The position numbers and the translations under genes are program-made. A stretch of DNA of 64,000 nucleotides from Paracoxiella cheracis (GTDB lineage Bacteria; Pseudomonadota; Gammaproteobacteria; Coxiellales; Coxiellaceae). Below are positions 1 to 8,826 of the stretch, one piece after another. The stretch's first letter is position 1. Every line of letters begins with the position of its first letter. The notes below the pieces were generated by a model. The model searched no databases. It was given only the letters and a program-made list of their open reading frames with translations, and had not been told where the DNA came from. The stretch is from assembly GCF_049348705.1 (NCBI RefSeq), contig NZ_CP186485.1, positions 1,736,001 through 1,800,000 of the forward strand, given 5' to 3'.

Positions 1-246
1 AAAATCTCAGGCGATGCAGATCGCTACGACCATCGCGAAGGCAACGAAGATTATTCCCAAGCCGGCAATTTATTTCGCTTAATGAGTGCCGATCAAAAGG
101 CCCAATTAATTGGTAATATTGTCCGCGCCATGAAACCCGTACCCAAAGACATTCAAATGCGTCAATTGAAGCATTTTTATGGAGCGGATCCTGATTATGG
201 TGCTGGCGTTGCTAAAGGGTTGGGAATTTCAGTCGATAAAAAATAG
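1..246 (+). CDS. katA: Catalase, C-terminal end (partial)
   Basis: The reading frame is open from the first base of the window and stops at TAG 244-246, so only the last 81 residues are present. They match the C-terminal end of monofunctional haem catalases: the segment QAGNLFRLM, then a helix ending in a [19 protein letters not shown] motif and a GVAKGLGI tail. The enzyme dismutates hydrogen peroxide. The haem-ligand Tyr and catalytic His lie upstream of the window and cannot be checked. Family assignment is good; the gene symbol is less certain because several catalase clades share this tail. Confidence 0.8.
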   Translation, partial: KISGDADRYDHREGNEDYSQAGNLFRLMSADQKAQLIGNIVRAMKPVPKDIQMRQLKHFYGADPDYGAGVAKGLGISVDKK

Positions 247-463
247 ATAATTAAGAAAGGAAAGCCCCGAGCTAAAAGACCTTTCTATACTCGTCTATAC
301 CTAGGATATCGTAGCATGTAAGGACTCCCAACACCCCCACCAAAACCACTTGACATTTTCCCAACTTAGGCGAAAAATTCGCCATCTACTGACAATCACC
401 GTCATCCAGGACGTCATTCATATTTCTCTAGGAAGGTGACCAGGGCTTACCTTGGGGAAACGT

Positions 464-2236
464 ATGATCCGAGCTGAAAAGCATTTAAACATTCTTTACC
501 TAGCCATGTTCGCCGTGGTGATTGGTATTATTAGTGGTTTTGGTGCCATTGTTTTTCGCGGCATGATTGGGATTATTCACAATCTCACATTCAGTGGAAA
601 ACTGAGCGTCTTTTTTGATGCTAATGTTCATACGTTAAAAAGCGTTTGGGGAGTTGGCATTATTTTTGTACCTGTCTTGGGCGCCCTGATCGTCTCATGG
701 ATAACGAACACGTTCGCTCCAGAAGCACGCGGGCATGGCGTTCCAGAAGTGCTCGACGCGATTTATCATCGTGAAGGCCGAATTCGACCCATTGTGGCTG
801 CCGTAAAATCTATTGCTTCTTCGATTTCAATTGGCACCGGAGGCTCGGTAGGTCGCGAGGGTCCGATTATTCAAATTGGCTCGGCTTTTGGTTCTTTGAT
901 GGGGCAAGTCATTAACATTGCAGCGCGCCAACGGATCGTGTTAATTGCAGCAGGGGCCGCCGCCGCTATTTCGGCAACGTTTAATACACCGATTGGAGCC
1001 ATGGCCTTTGCGATTGAATTATTGCTGATTAGTGTCAGCGCTGTAAATGTGACGATAATCGCGATCGCCACAGTAACCGCAACCGTCATTAGCCATTATT
1101 TTTTGGGTAACTCACCTTCGTTTTATGTCCCGGGTTTAGAGAACGCTTTTAGCTAGGCCATCAAACCCAATAGCATCATGGCGTTTGTGCCTTTTGGCAT
1201 ACTCGCAGGCATTGCAGCCGCAATTTTCACGCAATCGATTTATTGGTTTGAAGATCAATCTGCAAAGTTAATCCGTAATCCTTATTGGCGCCACATGGCC
1301 GGCATGTTTCTGATTGGCATCATGTTGTATTTGATGATGCGCTTCTCCGGTCATTATTACGTTGAGGGGGTTGGCTACGCCACCATCATCGATATTTTAA
1401 ATACCACACTATCAAACCCCTGGTTTTTACTGACTCTTTTCATGCTGAAAATGCTCGCAACCGGACTCACGCTTGGCACGGGCGCCTCCGGTGGAATTTT
1501 TTCACCGTCACTATTTTTAGGTGCTTGCCTCGGTGCCACTTATGGCGGCTTCATGAATTATTTATTCCCCGGCCTGCATATTCCTGAGCCTGTTTTTGCT
1601 ATTGCGGGCATGGCTGCGATGGTGGGCGGAACAACCGGCGCCGTATTAACAGCCATTACCATGACTTTTGAACAAACTCGTAATTACAATAGCATTCTCC
1701 CTATTGTGCTCACTGTCGCATTAGCCTATTTCGTGCGTACAAAAATCTCGACTCAAAGCATTTACACGTTGAAACTCTATCGGCGTGGCGTCACGATTCC
1801 TCAAGGCTTACAAGCTGCAATACACGGCATAAAGCGCGCGAGCGAAATCATGTCGCGGGATTTTGTATTAATTACCCCTGATGAAATTAACAGTTGGATA
1901 CAGCAGCAAAGCGGTGAGTCCTCTCTCTCTTATGCAATTGTCAGAGAAAATAATGAAGTTCTCGGCGTGATACGCCCCGAGCTTAATTATTTAATTTCAG
2001 ACATCGACCCCAATCAACTCATCGGGAAAAAATTCATTGTGGTTACTGAAAAAACGCCTTGGCAAACAGTGATTGAAAAAATAAATGCGCAAAATGCCAA
2101 TGCAGTGATCGTCATGAAAAAACACGGCGACAAAACTGCAGACAGTATTGTAGGAATTATTACAAGGCATGAGACTTTTAAAGCGAGTGAGCAATTTTCT
2201 CACCTCATGACATCCACACATGCCCCAGAAAATTAA
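464..2236 (+). pseudogene. clcA: ClC-family chloride channel/antiporter with CBS region, interrupted by an in-frame amber codon
   Basis: Two open stretches (to 1153 and from 1157) lie in the same frame and are separated only by TAG 1154-1156. Together they make one ClC protein of about 590 codons. All selectivity motifs are present: GHGVPEV near residue 90, GREGP with the gating Glu in the first half, and GASGGIFSPSLF in the second half. The C-terminus (from about 1830) is a CBS-domain region starting RASEIMSRD. I chose ATG 464, which has GGGGA upstream; a TTG at 452 is in frame. Nothing else is damaged, so the stop is either a recent nonsense mutation (CAG to TAG is one step), a sequencing error or suppressed. 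Other genes here use TAG as a normal stop, so general recoding is unlikely. Confidence 0.8.
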
Positions 2237-2246
2237 AATTGAATTT

Positions 2247-3203
2247 TCAGTAACCTTTACTCACATCAACTACATTTAAAAGTTCGGCACCTTTTAAAGC
2301 GCGATGATAATTATCCAGAATTTGCGGCGCTGCTGTTTCGGGGTTGGTTACTGATGCAATATGCGGTGTTATCTGAATTTTAGGGTGCATCCAAAACGGG
2401 TGATCGGATGGAAGCGGCTCTTCACGAAAGACATCTAAACAAGCGCCTGACAATTGACCCGTTCCTAAGGCAGCCAATAAATCTTCTTCAACCAGGTGCT
2501 GCCCACGCGCCAAGTTTATCAAATAAGCCTCTTTTTGAAGCTTGGAAAACGTTTTTTTATTGAGAATATTTTCAGTTTTAGCGGTCAACGGCAGCATGCA
2601 AATTAAAATACCCGTTTGAGATAGAAAGTCATCAAATTCATCAGGACCTACAAAACTTTTTACACCGTCAATATTTTTACGCGAATTACTCCAGCCAATC
2701 ACATTTAAATTAAGCGAGCGAAGCATCTTCGCTGTCTTTTCACCCAAAAAACCCAAGCCCATTATGCCTATTGTTTTATCAGAAAAGGTAAAGGGCGGTT
2801 TTTTCAACCACATTCTTTCAGATTGGTGTTTTAAATAGTAGGTAATACGTTTGACGTAATTCAAAACCGACACGACAACATATTGCACGATGTCATTAGC
2901 CATAAAAGGGTCGATTACTCGCACAATAGGTACATTTTTAGGAAGGTCGGGATCAACAAAAACGTGGTCTACACCCGCCGAAGCAGCGATAATACATTTA
3001 AGATTCGGGAATTTTTTTAACACACCCAGTGGATGCTGCCATACAATGGCACAGGTAATATCTTCAAGATTGCCCACATCTGGCCACGATCGAATATCCA
3101 AATTAGGATCCAGCGCCAATAACGCTTGATTAAAACTTTGAGAAAACCAGTCGAAACCTTTCTGACCTTTTTCATCACGCCCTACTAAAAATGCTATTGC
3201 CAC
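2247..3203 (-). CDS. ghrA: Glyoxylate/hydroxypyruvate reductase A-like D-2-hydroxyacid dehydrogenase
   Basis: A 318-residue member of the D-isomer 2-hydroxyacid dehydrogenases, predicted to reduce glyoxylate and hydroxypyruvate with NAD(P)H in the cytoplasm. The Rossmann motif GLGFLGEKTA is near residue 150, followed by catalytic-domain signatures including INLARGQHLVEEDLL and the His of TPHIASVTNPETA near the C-terminus. The start is GTG 3203 with an AGGAG/AGAGG run just upstream. It converges on the ClC gene with only 10 bp between the stops. GhrA is the best subfamily match by length and motif wording, but substrate specificity is inferred. Confidence 0.85.
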   Translation of the reverse strand: MAIAFLVGRDEKGQKGFDWFSQSFNQALLALDPNLDIRSWPDVGNLEDITCAIVWQHPLGVLKKFPNLKCIIAASAGVDHVFVDPDLPKNVPIVRVIDPFMANDIVQYVVVSVLNYVKRITYYLKHQSERMWLKKPPFTFSDKTIGIMGLGFLGEKTAKMLRSLNLNVIGWSNSRKNIDGVKSFVGPDEFDDFLSQTGILICMLPLTAKTENILNKKTFSKLQKEAYLINLARGQHLVEEDLLAALGTGQLSGACLDVFREEPLPSDHPFWMHPKIQITPHIASVTNPETAAPQILDNYHRALKGAELLNVVDVSKGY

Positions 3204-3282
3204 CCTCTTCTCCTCTATTTATTCAAAGTCAGGTCGCTATGATATCATACTCTTTACCACAAAAGTAGGCCTCTCGACTGCA

Positions 3283-3320
3283 CGAACGCCGTTCCAAGCT
3301 CTCTGTTGCAATTGAAATGC
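3283..3320 (+). repeat. Remnant (3' end) of the dispersed hairpin repeat
   Basis: The segment reading CGTTCCAAGCTCTCTGTTGC followed by AATTGAAATGC matches the right flank of the dispersed hairpin family seen at 23434, 59984 and elsewhere (CCAAGCTCTCTGCCGC then AATTGAAAT). The conserved hairpin core and left arm are absent, so this is a degraded fragment. It lies in the gap between ghrA and the DUF2007 gene. Confidence 0.5.
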
Positions 3321-3380
3321 TAATTCCTTCGACTATACTATAAAAATGAAGAATGGTGAAACAGACGCAGAGGAGTGAAT

Positions 3381-3584
3381 ATGATCACCATCGAATTGTA
3401 TACGAATGCCACGGATGCCTACCGCGCTAGAGAGTTGCTCGAAACTAATGGCGTCCATTGCAAACTCCAAGGCGATCTACTCTCGGAGCCCGAACCCATG
3501 GGCAGAATTGAGTTACTCGTCGAGGCCAAAGATGCAAAGCTTGCCCGCGACGTCCTCGCGAATTCTATAGCAGGCGAAGACTAA
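3381..3584 (+). CDS. DUF2007-family putative signal-transducing protein
   Basis: A 67-residue cytoplasmic protein of the DUF2007 type, beginning MITIELYTNATDAYRARELL and containing the family hallmark of a short beta-alpha-beta fold that resembles half of a PII/ACT-like unit. ATG 3381 is preferred because AGGAG at 3371-3375 is well placed; a GTG at 3375 in the same frame overlaps that ribosome site. The molecular function of the family is not established. It is followed 66 bp later by xseB-ispA and may share their transcript. Confidence 0.75.
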   Translation: MITIELYTNATDAYRARELLETNGVHCKLQGDLLSEPEPMGRIELLVEAKDAKLARDVLANSIAGED

Positions 3585-3650
3585 CGTTCCTATTTGACCC
3601 TCCATCGGATATGAGTTACCGTATAAGGCTCTTTTAGCAGGAAGTCGATC

Positions 3651-3902
3651 ATGCCGCGTAAAAAAACTGACAGCGTTGATTTTGAGAAATCACTCAATAA
3701 ACTCAACGACTTAGTGGAAAAAATGGAGCGTGGAAATTTATCGTTAGAAGAATCACTTAAGAATTTTGAAGAAGGGATTAACTTAATTCGCGAGTGCCAA
3801 ACAGCGTTAAAAACCGCTGAGCAGAAAGTCCAAATATTAACGAAAGAAAATGGGCGGGATACCTTAAAACCTTATCAACCAGACGATAACGATGACGACT
3901 AA
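3651..3902 (+). CDS. xseB: Exodeoxyribonuclease VII small subunit
   Basis: An 83-residue all-helical protein with the XseB core: DFEKSLNKLNDLVEKMERGNLSLEESL-type heptads followed by the EEGINLIRECQ helix. With XseA it forms the nuclease that degrades single-stranded DNA to short oligonucleotides. AGGAAG lies eight bases before ATG 3651. Its last codons overlap the ispA start by 11 bp, the usual xseB-ispA arrangement. The acidic tail DDNDDD is a little longer than typical. xseA is not in the window. Confidence 0.92.
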   Translation: MPRKKTDSVDFEKSLNKLNDLVEKMERGNLSLEESLKNFEEGINLIRECQTALKTAEQKVQILTKENGRDTLKPYQPDDNDDD

Positions 3903-4725
3903 CACACCTGTTTTTACTGAATTTTTACAAACTTGTGGGCAGCGTATCGAGCAGGGTTTGCAACACCACTTGCCACCCGAGGATCAAGAACCCAAACAAC
4001 TGCACAAAGCCATCCATTATGCTGTATTGGGAAAAGGAAAACGCATTCGACCGCTATTAGTTTATGCTACAGGATTGAGTTTTAATGCAACGCCGGAAAG
4101 TTTAGACGCTCCAGCGACCGCAGTCGAATTCATACATGCTTATTCATTAATTCATGACGATTTACCAGCGATGGATGATCACGATATGCGACGCGGCAAA
4201 CCGAGCTGTCATAAAATGTTTGGCGAAGCAACCGCTATCCTCGCAGGCGACACACTGCAAAGTTTAGCATTTGAATTATTGTCACAACCCAATGCCTCAT
4301 ATTCACCATCACAACAGTTAATGATGGTTCAGACACTCGCCAGCGCATGTGGTATACACGGCATGACGGGTGGACAGCAGTTCGATTTAGAGTCAAAAGA
4401 AAAAACGGTAAGCGCTGCTGACATCGAAAAAATTAACGCGCTAAAAACCGGTGCACTCATTAAAGCAAGCGTAAAATTAGGCGCCATCGCCGCAAACTGC
4501 ACAGACTCACAAGTCAATGCCCTTGATCATTTTGCCACGCTGATGGGATTAGTCTTTCAAATGCAAGACGATATTTTTGATAACGATATCAATGCGGACA
4601 GCGATGCCATTAAAAAACAATTAGAATCGCTTTTTGAAGCTGCGCTCACAACGTTAGACAATATAGCGGACAACTTACGTTATTTAAAAGAGCTCAGCCA
4701 TTTTATCATGCAACGCACTTTTTAA
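3892..4725 (+). CDS. ispA: Polyprenyl (farnesyl/geranyl) diphosphate synthase, short in its C-terminal half
   Basis: A trans-isoprenyl diphosphate synthase that condenses IPP with allylic diphosphates. The first Asp-rich motif DDLPAMD is at residues 89-95, the GKGKRIRP substrate motif near 48-55 and the second Asp-rich motif DDIFD at 226-230. At 277 residues it is about 20 shorter than usual IspA (around 297). The missing part is directly after DDIFD, where the family has a conserved GK..GAD....KSTYP loop; here NDINADSDAIKKQ leads straight into the last helices. The loop lysine contacts diphosphate, so activity may be lowered. The start overlaps xseB. dxs, often next, is absent. Confidence 0.85.
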   Translation: MTTNTPVFTEFLQTCGQRIEQGLQHHLPPEDQEPKQLHKAIHYAVLGKGKRIRPLLVYATGLSFNATPESLDAPATAVEFIHAYSLIHDDLPAMDDHDMRRGKPSCHKMFGEATAILAGDTLQSLAFELLSQPNASYSPSQQLMMVQTLASACGIHGMTGGQQFDLESKEKTVSAADIEKINALKTGALIKASVKLGAIAANCTDSQVNALDHFATLMGLVFQMQDDIFDNDINADSDAIKKQLESLFEAALTTLDNIADNLRYLKELSHFIMQRTF

Positions 4726-4851
4726 AGATTCCTCGCTATCGCTTGTAATAACAAGTTGAAATATTCCATGATGATTTAAACTACGGTATTTTGAATTTTA
4801 AATATTCGATGTAAAATTTTCTGTGTTACAATTAAAATTGAGGAATGCCTA

Positions 4852-5190
4852 ATGACACAGGTTGCTTTTGACACATTAGCTTATGCCAAAAAATTAAAAG
4901 CAGCAGGCCTTGACTCTAGAATTGCTGAAGTTCAAGCTGAAGTGCAGGTGGAAATGTTAAATAATTATGTAACACAAAATTTTGCGTCTAAACAAGATAT
5001 CCGTGAAGTCAAATCTGAGCTTGAAAAATTCCGTGTTGAGCTCAGGTCTGAGCTTGAAGGGGTTCGCACTGAGTTCAAGCTCGACATGAAGAATCTAGAG
5101 CACAGACTCACGCTACGGCTTGGTGCTATTGTTGCGGGTGCGTTTACCCTACTAGCCGCGTGGACGACGTTTCTCCCACACCTTCATTAA
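4852..5190 (+). CDS. DUF1640-type coiled-coil protein with C-terminal membrane anchor
   Basis: A 112-residue protein resembling the DUF1640/CCDC90 family. The N-terminal FDTLAYAKKLKAAGL motif is typical, the middle (about residues 45-85) is a charged coiled coil with repeated Glu-Leu-Arg heptads, and the end is one hydrophobic helix (LGAIVAGAFTLLAAW) that should anchor it in the inner membrane. AGGA is eight bases before ATG 4852. Bacterial members have no assigned role. It stands alone between ispA and the convergent msrB. Confidence 0.75.
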   Translation: MTQVAFDTLAYAKKLKAAGLDSRIAEVQAEVQVEMLNNYVTQNFASKQDIREVKSELEKFRVELRSELEGVRTEFKLDMKNLEHRLTLRLGAIVAGAFTLLAAWTTFLPHLH

Positions 5191-5265
5191 GAAAAATAAA
5201 GTAACTACACCCTAATTGTACTTCGGAGTGTTATCACACTTTTCATCCTGAGGCACGTGGTATCG

Positions 5266-5661
5266 TTATTTTTTTTCTAATTTCAACGCAACGGAATTAA
5301 TACAATACCGTTGACCCGTCGGTGCGGGGCCATCATCAAAAACATGCCCCAAATGGGCATCGCACTGGTGACACACGATTTCTGTGCGTGGTCTGCCGGG
5401 AATGGAATCGTCCGCGTGTTCTTCAACAACTTCGTTTTTAACAGGCTTCGTAAAACTCGGCCAACCACAACCCGCATCGTATTTGTCATCGGACAAAAAT
5501 AAAGATGCGCCACACGCTATGCAATGATAAACACCTTTTTCATTACACTTATCGTATTTCCCACTAAACGGTAATTCGGTGCCCTTTTCACGCACCACAT
5601 GATATTCTTCGGGTGTTAATTGTTTTTTCCATTCTGCTTCGGTCTTTTTGATTTTCGGCAT
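5266..5661 (-). CDS. msrB: Peptide-methionine (R)-S-oxide reductase
   Basis: A 131-residue MsrB that reduces methionine-R-sulfoxide in proteins. Two CxxC pairs (CIAC and CHQC) form the zinc site, GCGWPSF is the substrate loop, and RYCINS carries the catalytic Cys near residue 119, so this is the cysteine rather than selenocysteine form. I placed the start at ATG 5661, which has AGGA six bases upstream; a longer in-frame extension to 5688 has no such site. No signal peptide, so it should be cytoplasmic. The oxidative-damage role fits the catalase and ahp genes nearby. Confidence 0.93.
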   Translation of the reverse strand: MPKIKKTEAEWKKQLTPEEYHVVREKGTELPFSGKYDKCNEKGVYHCIACGASLFLSDDKYDAGCGWPSFTKPVKNEVVEEHADDSIPGRPRTEIVCHQCDAHLGHVFDDGPAPTGQRYCINSVALKLEKK

Positions 5662-5694
5662 TTTTTTCCTCACATCCAGAAGGCACATAGTGAC

Positions 5695-6354
5695 TTAGTT
5701 TCTTGATGAGCGAATGGCATCGACAGACACGACCGCTTCACCATATTCATTCAAACTCGCCGTATTTTTTTGCGGCGACACCCAGGCATGACCATAAATT
5801 AATTCAAAAGTCACTTCAGCCGGCATCGTTTTTACATCGAACGTTAGCCCTAATGAATTTAAATCGTCCTGCAAAAGTGTTAATGATGCATATTGTAAGG
5901 TGAGATATTCCATGTCCATGACCGGCTCCATTAATTGGCAATAAATTAATGCATCGCCAATATCATGCATATCAAAGAAAGCATCATGAGTCAGACTCAG
6001 TTCTTTAAAGGTATCAGGACCCAACGTCGTAAACAAAAACAGGCCCTCTGGCTTTAACGCCAGCGCCAGTGATTGTAATAACTCTCCAACAGCCGAGGAC
6101 TGATACAGCGCCAGATTTGAAACGATCAAGTCAACGGACTGTTTATCGAGAGGCATTGAGGTGACAATGTCGGCTTTGGGGTAACGTTGTTTGAGTTGCT
6201 CGGCGTTACGCAGCGCGTCAGCACCTAAAACCGCGATGCGCGCAGGTTGAAGCCGCATATAGTCAAGGCGCTCCAATAGACGTTCGGATATTTCTTGGGT
6301 AATGTTCACAATGGATCTATTGTAATCGCTGGGAGGCTTTCTGCAAGGTTCCAT
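5695..6354 (-). CDS. BioC-like methyltransferase homologue, degenerate in the SAM-binding region
   Basis: The C-terminal two thirds match malonyl-ACP O-methyltransferase BioC: VDLIVSNLAL, LKPEGLFLFTTLGPDTFKEL, MHDIGDAL and EPVMDMEYLTL are family signatures. The N-terminal helix SERLLERLDYMRLQP also fits. SAM motif I, normally (I/V)LDLGCGTG, reads IAVLGADAL here, and roughly 35 residues that follow in BioC (motif II and the acidic SAM-ribose ligand) are missing between KADIVTSMP and DKQSVDLI. True BioC makes the methyl ester primer for pimelate synthesis. This copy probably cannot bind SAM normally and may be a decaying paralogue or a non-enzymatic relative. It is divergent from comF, a common neighbour of biotin genes. 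Confidence 0.65.
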   Translation of the reverse strand: MEPCRKPPSDYNRSIVNITQEISERLLERLDYMRLQPARIAVLGADALRNAEQLKQRYPKADIVTSMPLDKQSVDLIVSNLALYQSSAVGELLQSLALALKPEGLFLFTTLGPDTFKELSLTHDAFFDMHDIGDALIYCQLMEPVMDMEYLTLQYASLTLLQDDLNSLGLTFDVKTMPAEVTFELIYGHAWVSPQKNTASLNEYGEAVVSVDAIRSSRN

Positions 6355-6406
6355 TCGCTTTTACCCCGGTATGGCCCGCTAAATCACGGTTGTTTAGAAT
6401 CATCGG

Positions 6407-7363
6407 ATGAGAAAATACATTCAGTGGCTTTGGCCGAACTACTGCTTGTTGTGTCGCTCGATAACCAGTGATCTTGCCGTATGCAAAGACTGTATCGAGG
6501 AATTACCTTGGAATAAAAATAGCTGTCATCAATGTGGGTTACCGATTGAAGGCACAAGCGTGTCGCGATGCTCGTGATAGATTATTGCCATCCCTGTCAA
6601 TAATCGACTCGCAATACGCGACAACTTAAATAGCCGCGGACGTCCTCGTCGCCCGCGCTCCGCGACCTCACGGCTCGACTACGCACGGGCTCTCAAATGA
6701 CTTGACGGCTCGTAAAGATTTTTTGCAGTCGCTTACGCTCGGCAAAAAATCCGAGCCTACCGCGGAATACGCGCCTTCGCTTCGCTCTCCATGGCGCGCA
6801 TCGAACGATCCAGCATGCTCTGTGGCGTGTGTCTCACTAAACCGCCACCCTTCAAACATACATTGGCATTATTGACTTATACCCCACCAATCACTAGATT
6901 CATCACACAACTCAAGTTTAACCGACAATTATTGTATGCCAACATGCTGGGAAATTTGCTAGCCGAGAAAATAAAAATAAGTAAAATTCAGTCGCCTAAT
7001 TCATGGCCGGACTGCATTATTCCTGTTCCTTTACATCGGCGACGATTACGTCAACGGGGTTTTAACCAAGCGTTAGAAATTGCCAAACCCATCGCCAAGA
7101 AATTACATTTACCACTCGATTATAAAAGCTGCATACGCAGCAAAGATACACAACCGCAAAGTGAATTACCCGCAAAAAAACGGCATCATAACTTAAAAAA
7201 TGCATTTGCGTTAAAAAAATCAATCGCCACAAAACGCGTGGCGATCATCGATGATGTCATGACGACTGGAAACACCCTCATCGAATTAAGCAAGCTCTTG
7301 CGGAAAAATGGCGTCGAGCACATCGAGGTGTGGTGTTGTGCTCGAGCAGTTTGGAGAGGATAA
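6407..7363 (+). pseudogene. comF: ComF-family phosphoribosyltransferase-like protein, split by a 249-bp repeat
   Basis: The gene starts at ATG 6407 (MRKYIQWLWPNYCLLC) with the zinc-ribbon Cys pairs CLLC, CKDC and CHQC, and is then entered by a 249-bp repeat (6555-6803) that brings an in-frame TGA. Coding resumes after the repeat with LCGVCLTKPPPF, the PRTase body and the PRPP-binding loop VAIIDDVMTTGNTL. Excising exactly 249 bp restores a 235-residue ComF in frame. ComF supports DNA uptake in competent bacteria. The ATG at 6791 inside the repeat could start an N-terminally truncated protein keeping the PRTase domain but lacking most zinc ligands. Loss of function is likely but not proven. Confidence 0.85.
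6555..6803. repeat. 249-bp GC-rich multi-hairpin repeat, copy 1 (inside comF)
   Basis: By eye this 249-bp stretch is identical, base for base, to 62788-63036. It is clearly richer in GC than its surroundings and folds into several hairpins: GATTATTG/CAATAATC nested within GTCGCG/CGCGAC near the left end, and GATTTTTTGC/GCAAAAAATC further right. No long terminal inverted repeats or clear target duplication are visible, and there is no convincing open frame. It behaves like a small non-autonomous mobile unit. Confidence 0.8.
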
Positions 7364-7379
7364 ACAAATCCTCGTCCAC

Positions 7380-8798
7380 TTATTCCTTTTTCTTTGGTGA
7401 AATCAAATCAGTAATGGTGCCTTCATACATTTCTGTCGCCATCATCACTGTTTCTGACAACGTCGGATGTGGATGAATAGTTAATGCGACATCTTCTGCA
7501 TCACAACCCATTTCAATGGCTAATGCCACTTCTGAAATTAAATCGCCGGCATTAACACCCACGATACCACCACCGATAACCGTGCCATGTTCATCGAATA
7601 ATAATTTTGTGGACCCTTCGCTGCGCCCCAACGACAGTGCACGACCACTTGCCATCCACGGGAAAACACCCTTTTCATATTTGATGTTTTGTTTTTTCGC
7701 TTCGTTTTCGGTGAGACCAACCCACGCCACTTCAGGATCGGTGTATGCAACCGAAGGAATGCAACGTGCATCGTTAAAATGTTTCTTGCCCGCTACAACT
7801 TCTGCGGCTAATCGTCCTTCATACGTAGCTTTGTGCGCCAACATCGGTTGACCCACCACATCACCAATCGCATAAATATTTGAAACATTCGTTCGCATTT
7901 GATTATCAACAGCAATAAAGCCGCGATCATCAACATTAACACCCGCTTTTTCAGCATCGATGCGTTTACCGTTCGGACGGCGACCTACCGACACTAAAAT
8001 ACGATCGAATTTTTGCGGTTTATCCGGTGCATTTTCACCTTCAAACGTGACATATAAACCATCTTTTTTTGCTTCAACTTTAGTAACGCTCGTTTTCAGC
8101 AGAATGGATTCATAGCGTTTTGAAATACGTTGATAGAGCGGCTTCACGATATCGGCATCTGCACCCGGAATAATCTGATCCATCATTTCAACAATACTAA
8201 TTTTGGCACCCAACGCATGATAAACGGTCGCCATTTCCAAACCGATGATGCCACCACCCAAGACGAGCATATGGCCTTTCACATCTTCTAATTCTAATGC
8301 GCCGGTTGAATCGATAATGCGGGGATCTTCAGGAATAAACGGTAGTTTGACGGGCAGTGAACCAACCGCAATAATTGCTTCATCAAATTTAATGGTTTTT
8401 TTGTCTTTGCCGTTATCCACTTCGAGATGGTTAGCATCGATAAATTTGCCATAACCTGTGACAACGTCTACTTTACGTTGTTTGGCCATCATTTTGAGTC
8501 CGCCGGTGAGCTTACTAACGACTTTATTTTTCCAGTCACGCACTTTTTCAACGTCAATTTTAGGCTTGCCAAAATCAACACCAAACGGCGCTGCTTCTTC
8601 GGCATCATCGATCACTTTAGCCACATGTAATAATGCCTTCGATGGAATACAACCGACATTTAAACAAACACCACCGATACTATCGAAGCGTTCGACTAAA
8701 ACAACTTTTTTACCTAAATCTGCAGCGCGAAAAGCTGCTGCATAACCACCCGGGCCACTGCCCAACACCACCAATTCGGTTGTTATTTCGTTCGTCAT
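7380..8798 (-). CDS. lpdA: Dihydrolipoyl dehydrogenase (E3)
   Basis: A 472-residue flavoprotein disulfide reductase, the E3 component of the pyruvate (and usually 2-oxoglutarate) dehydrogenase complex; it reoxidises dihydrolipoamide with NAD+. GSGPGGYAAA binds FAD at residues 13-22, the redox pair is Cys45/Cys50 in GGVCLNVGC, GGGIIGLEMA is the NAD site, and HPHPTLSE near the C-terminus carries the catalytic His. It is the last gene of the aceE-aceF-lpd operon, 28 bp after aceF. Confidence 0.96.
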   Translation of the reverse strand: MTNEITTELVVLGSGPGGYAAAFRAADLGKKVVLVERFDSIGGVCLNVGCIPSKALLHVAKVIDDAEEAAPFGVDFGKPKIDVEKVRDWKNKVVSKLTGGLKMMAKQRKVDVVTGYGKFIDANHLEVDNGKDKKTIKFDEAIIAVGSLPVKLPFIPEDPRIIDSTGALELEDVKGHMLVLGGGIIGLEMATVYHALGAKISIVEMMDQIIPGADADIVKPLYQRISKRYESILLKTSVTKVEAKKDGLYVTFEGENAPDKPQKFDRILVSVGRRPNGKRIDAEKAGVNVDDRGFIAVDNQMRTNVSNIYAIGDVVGQPMLAHKATYEGRLAAEVVAGKKHFNDARCIPSVAYTDPEVAWVGLTENEAKKQNIKYEKGVFPWMASGRALSLGRSEGSTKLLFDEHGTVIGGGIVGVNAGDLISEVALAIEMGCDAEDVALTIHPHPTLSETVMMATEMYEGTITDLISPKKKE

Positions 8799-8826
8799 AG
8801 TTTTCTCAAAACTCCTCTCAGTGTAA

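Noticed and set aside
351..380. TTGACA before the ClC gene as a promoter
   Set aside because: The sequence 17 bases downstream is not a convincing -10 box, so I did not list it.
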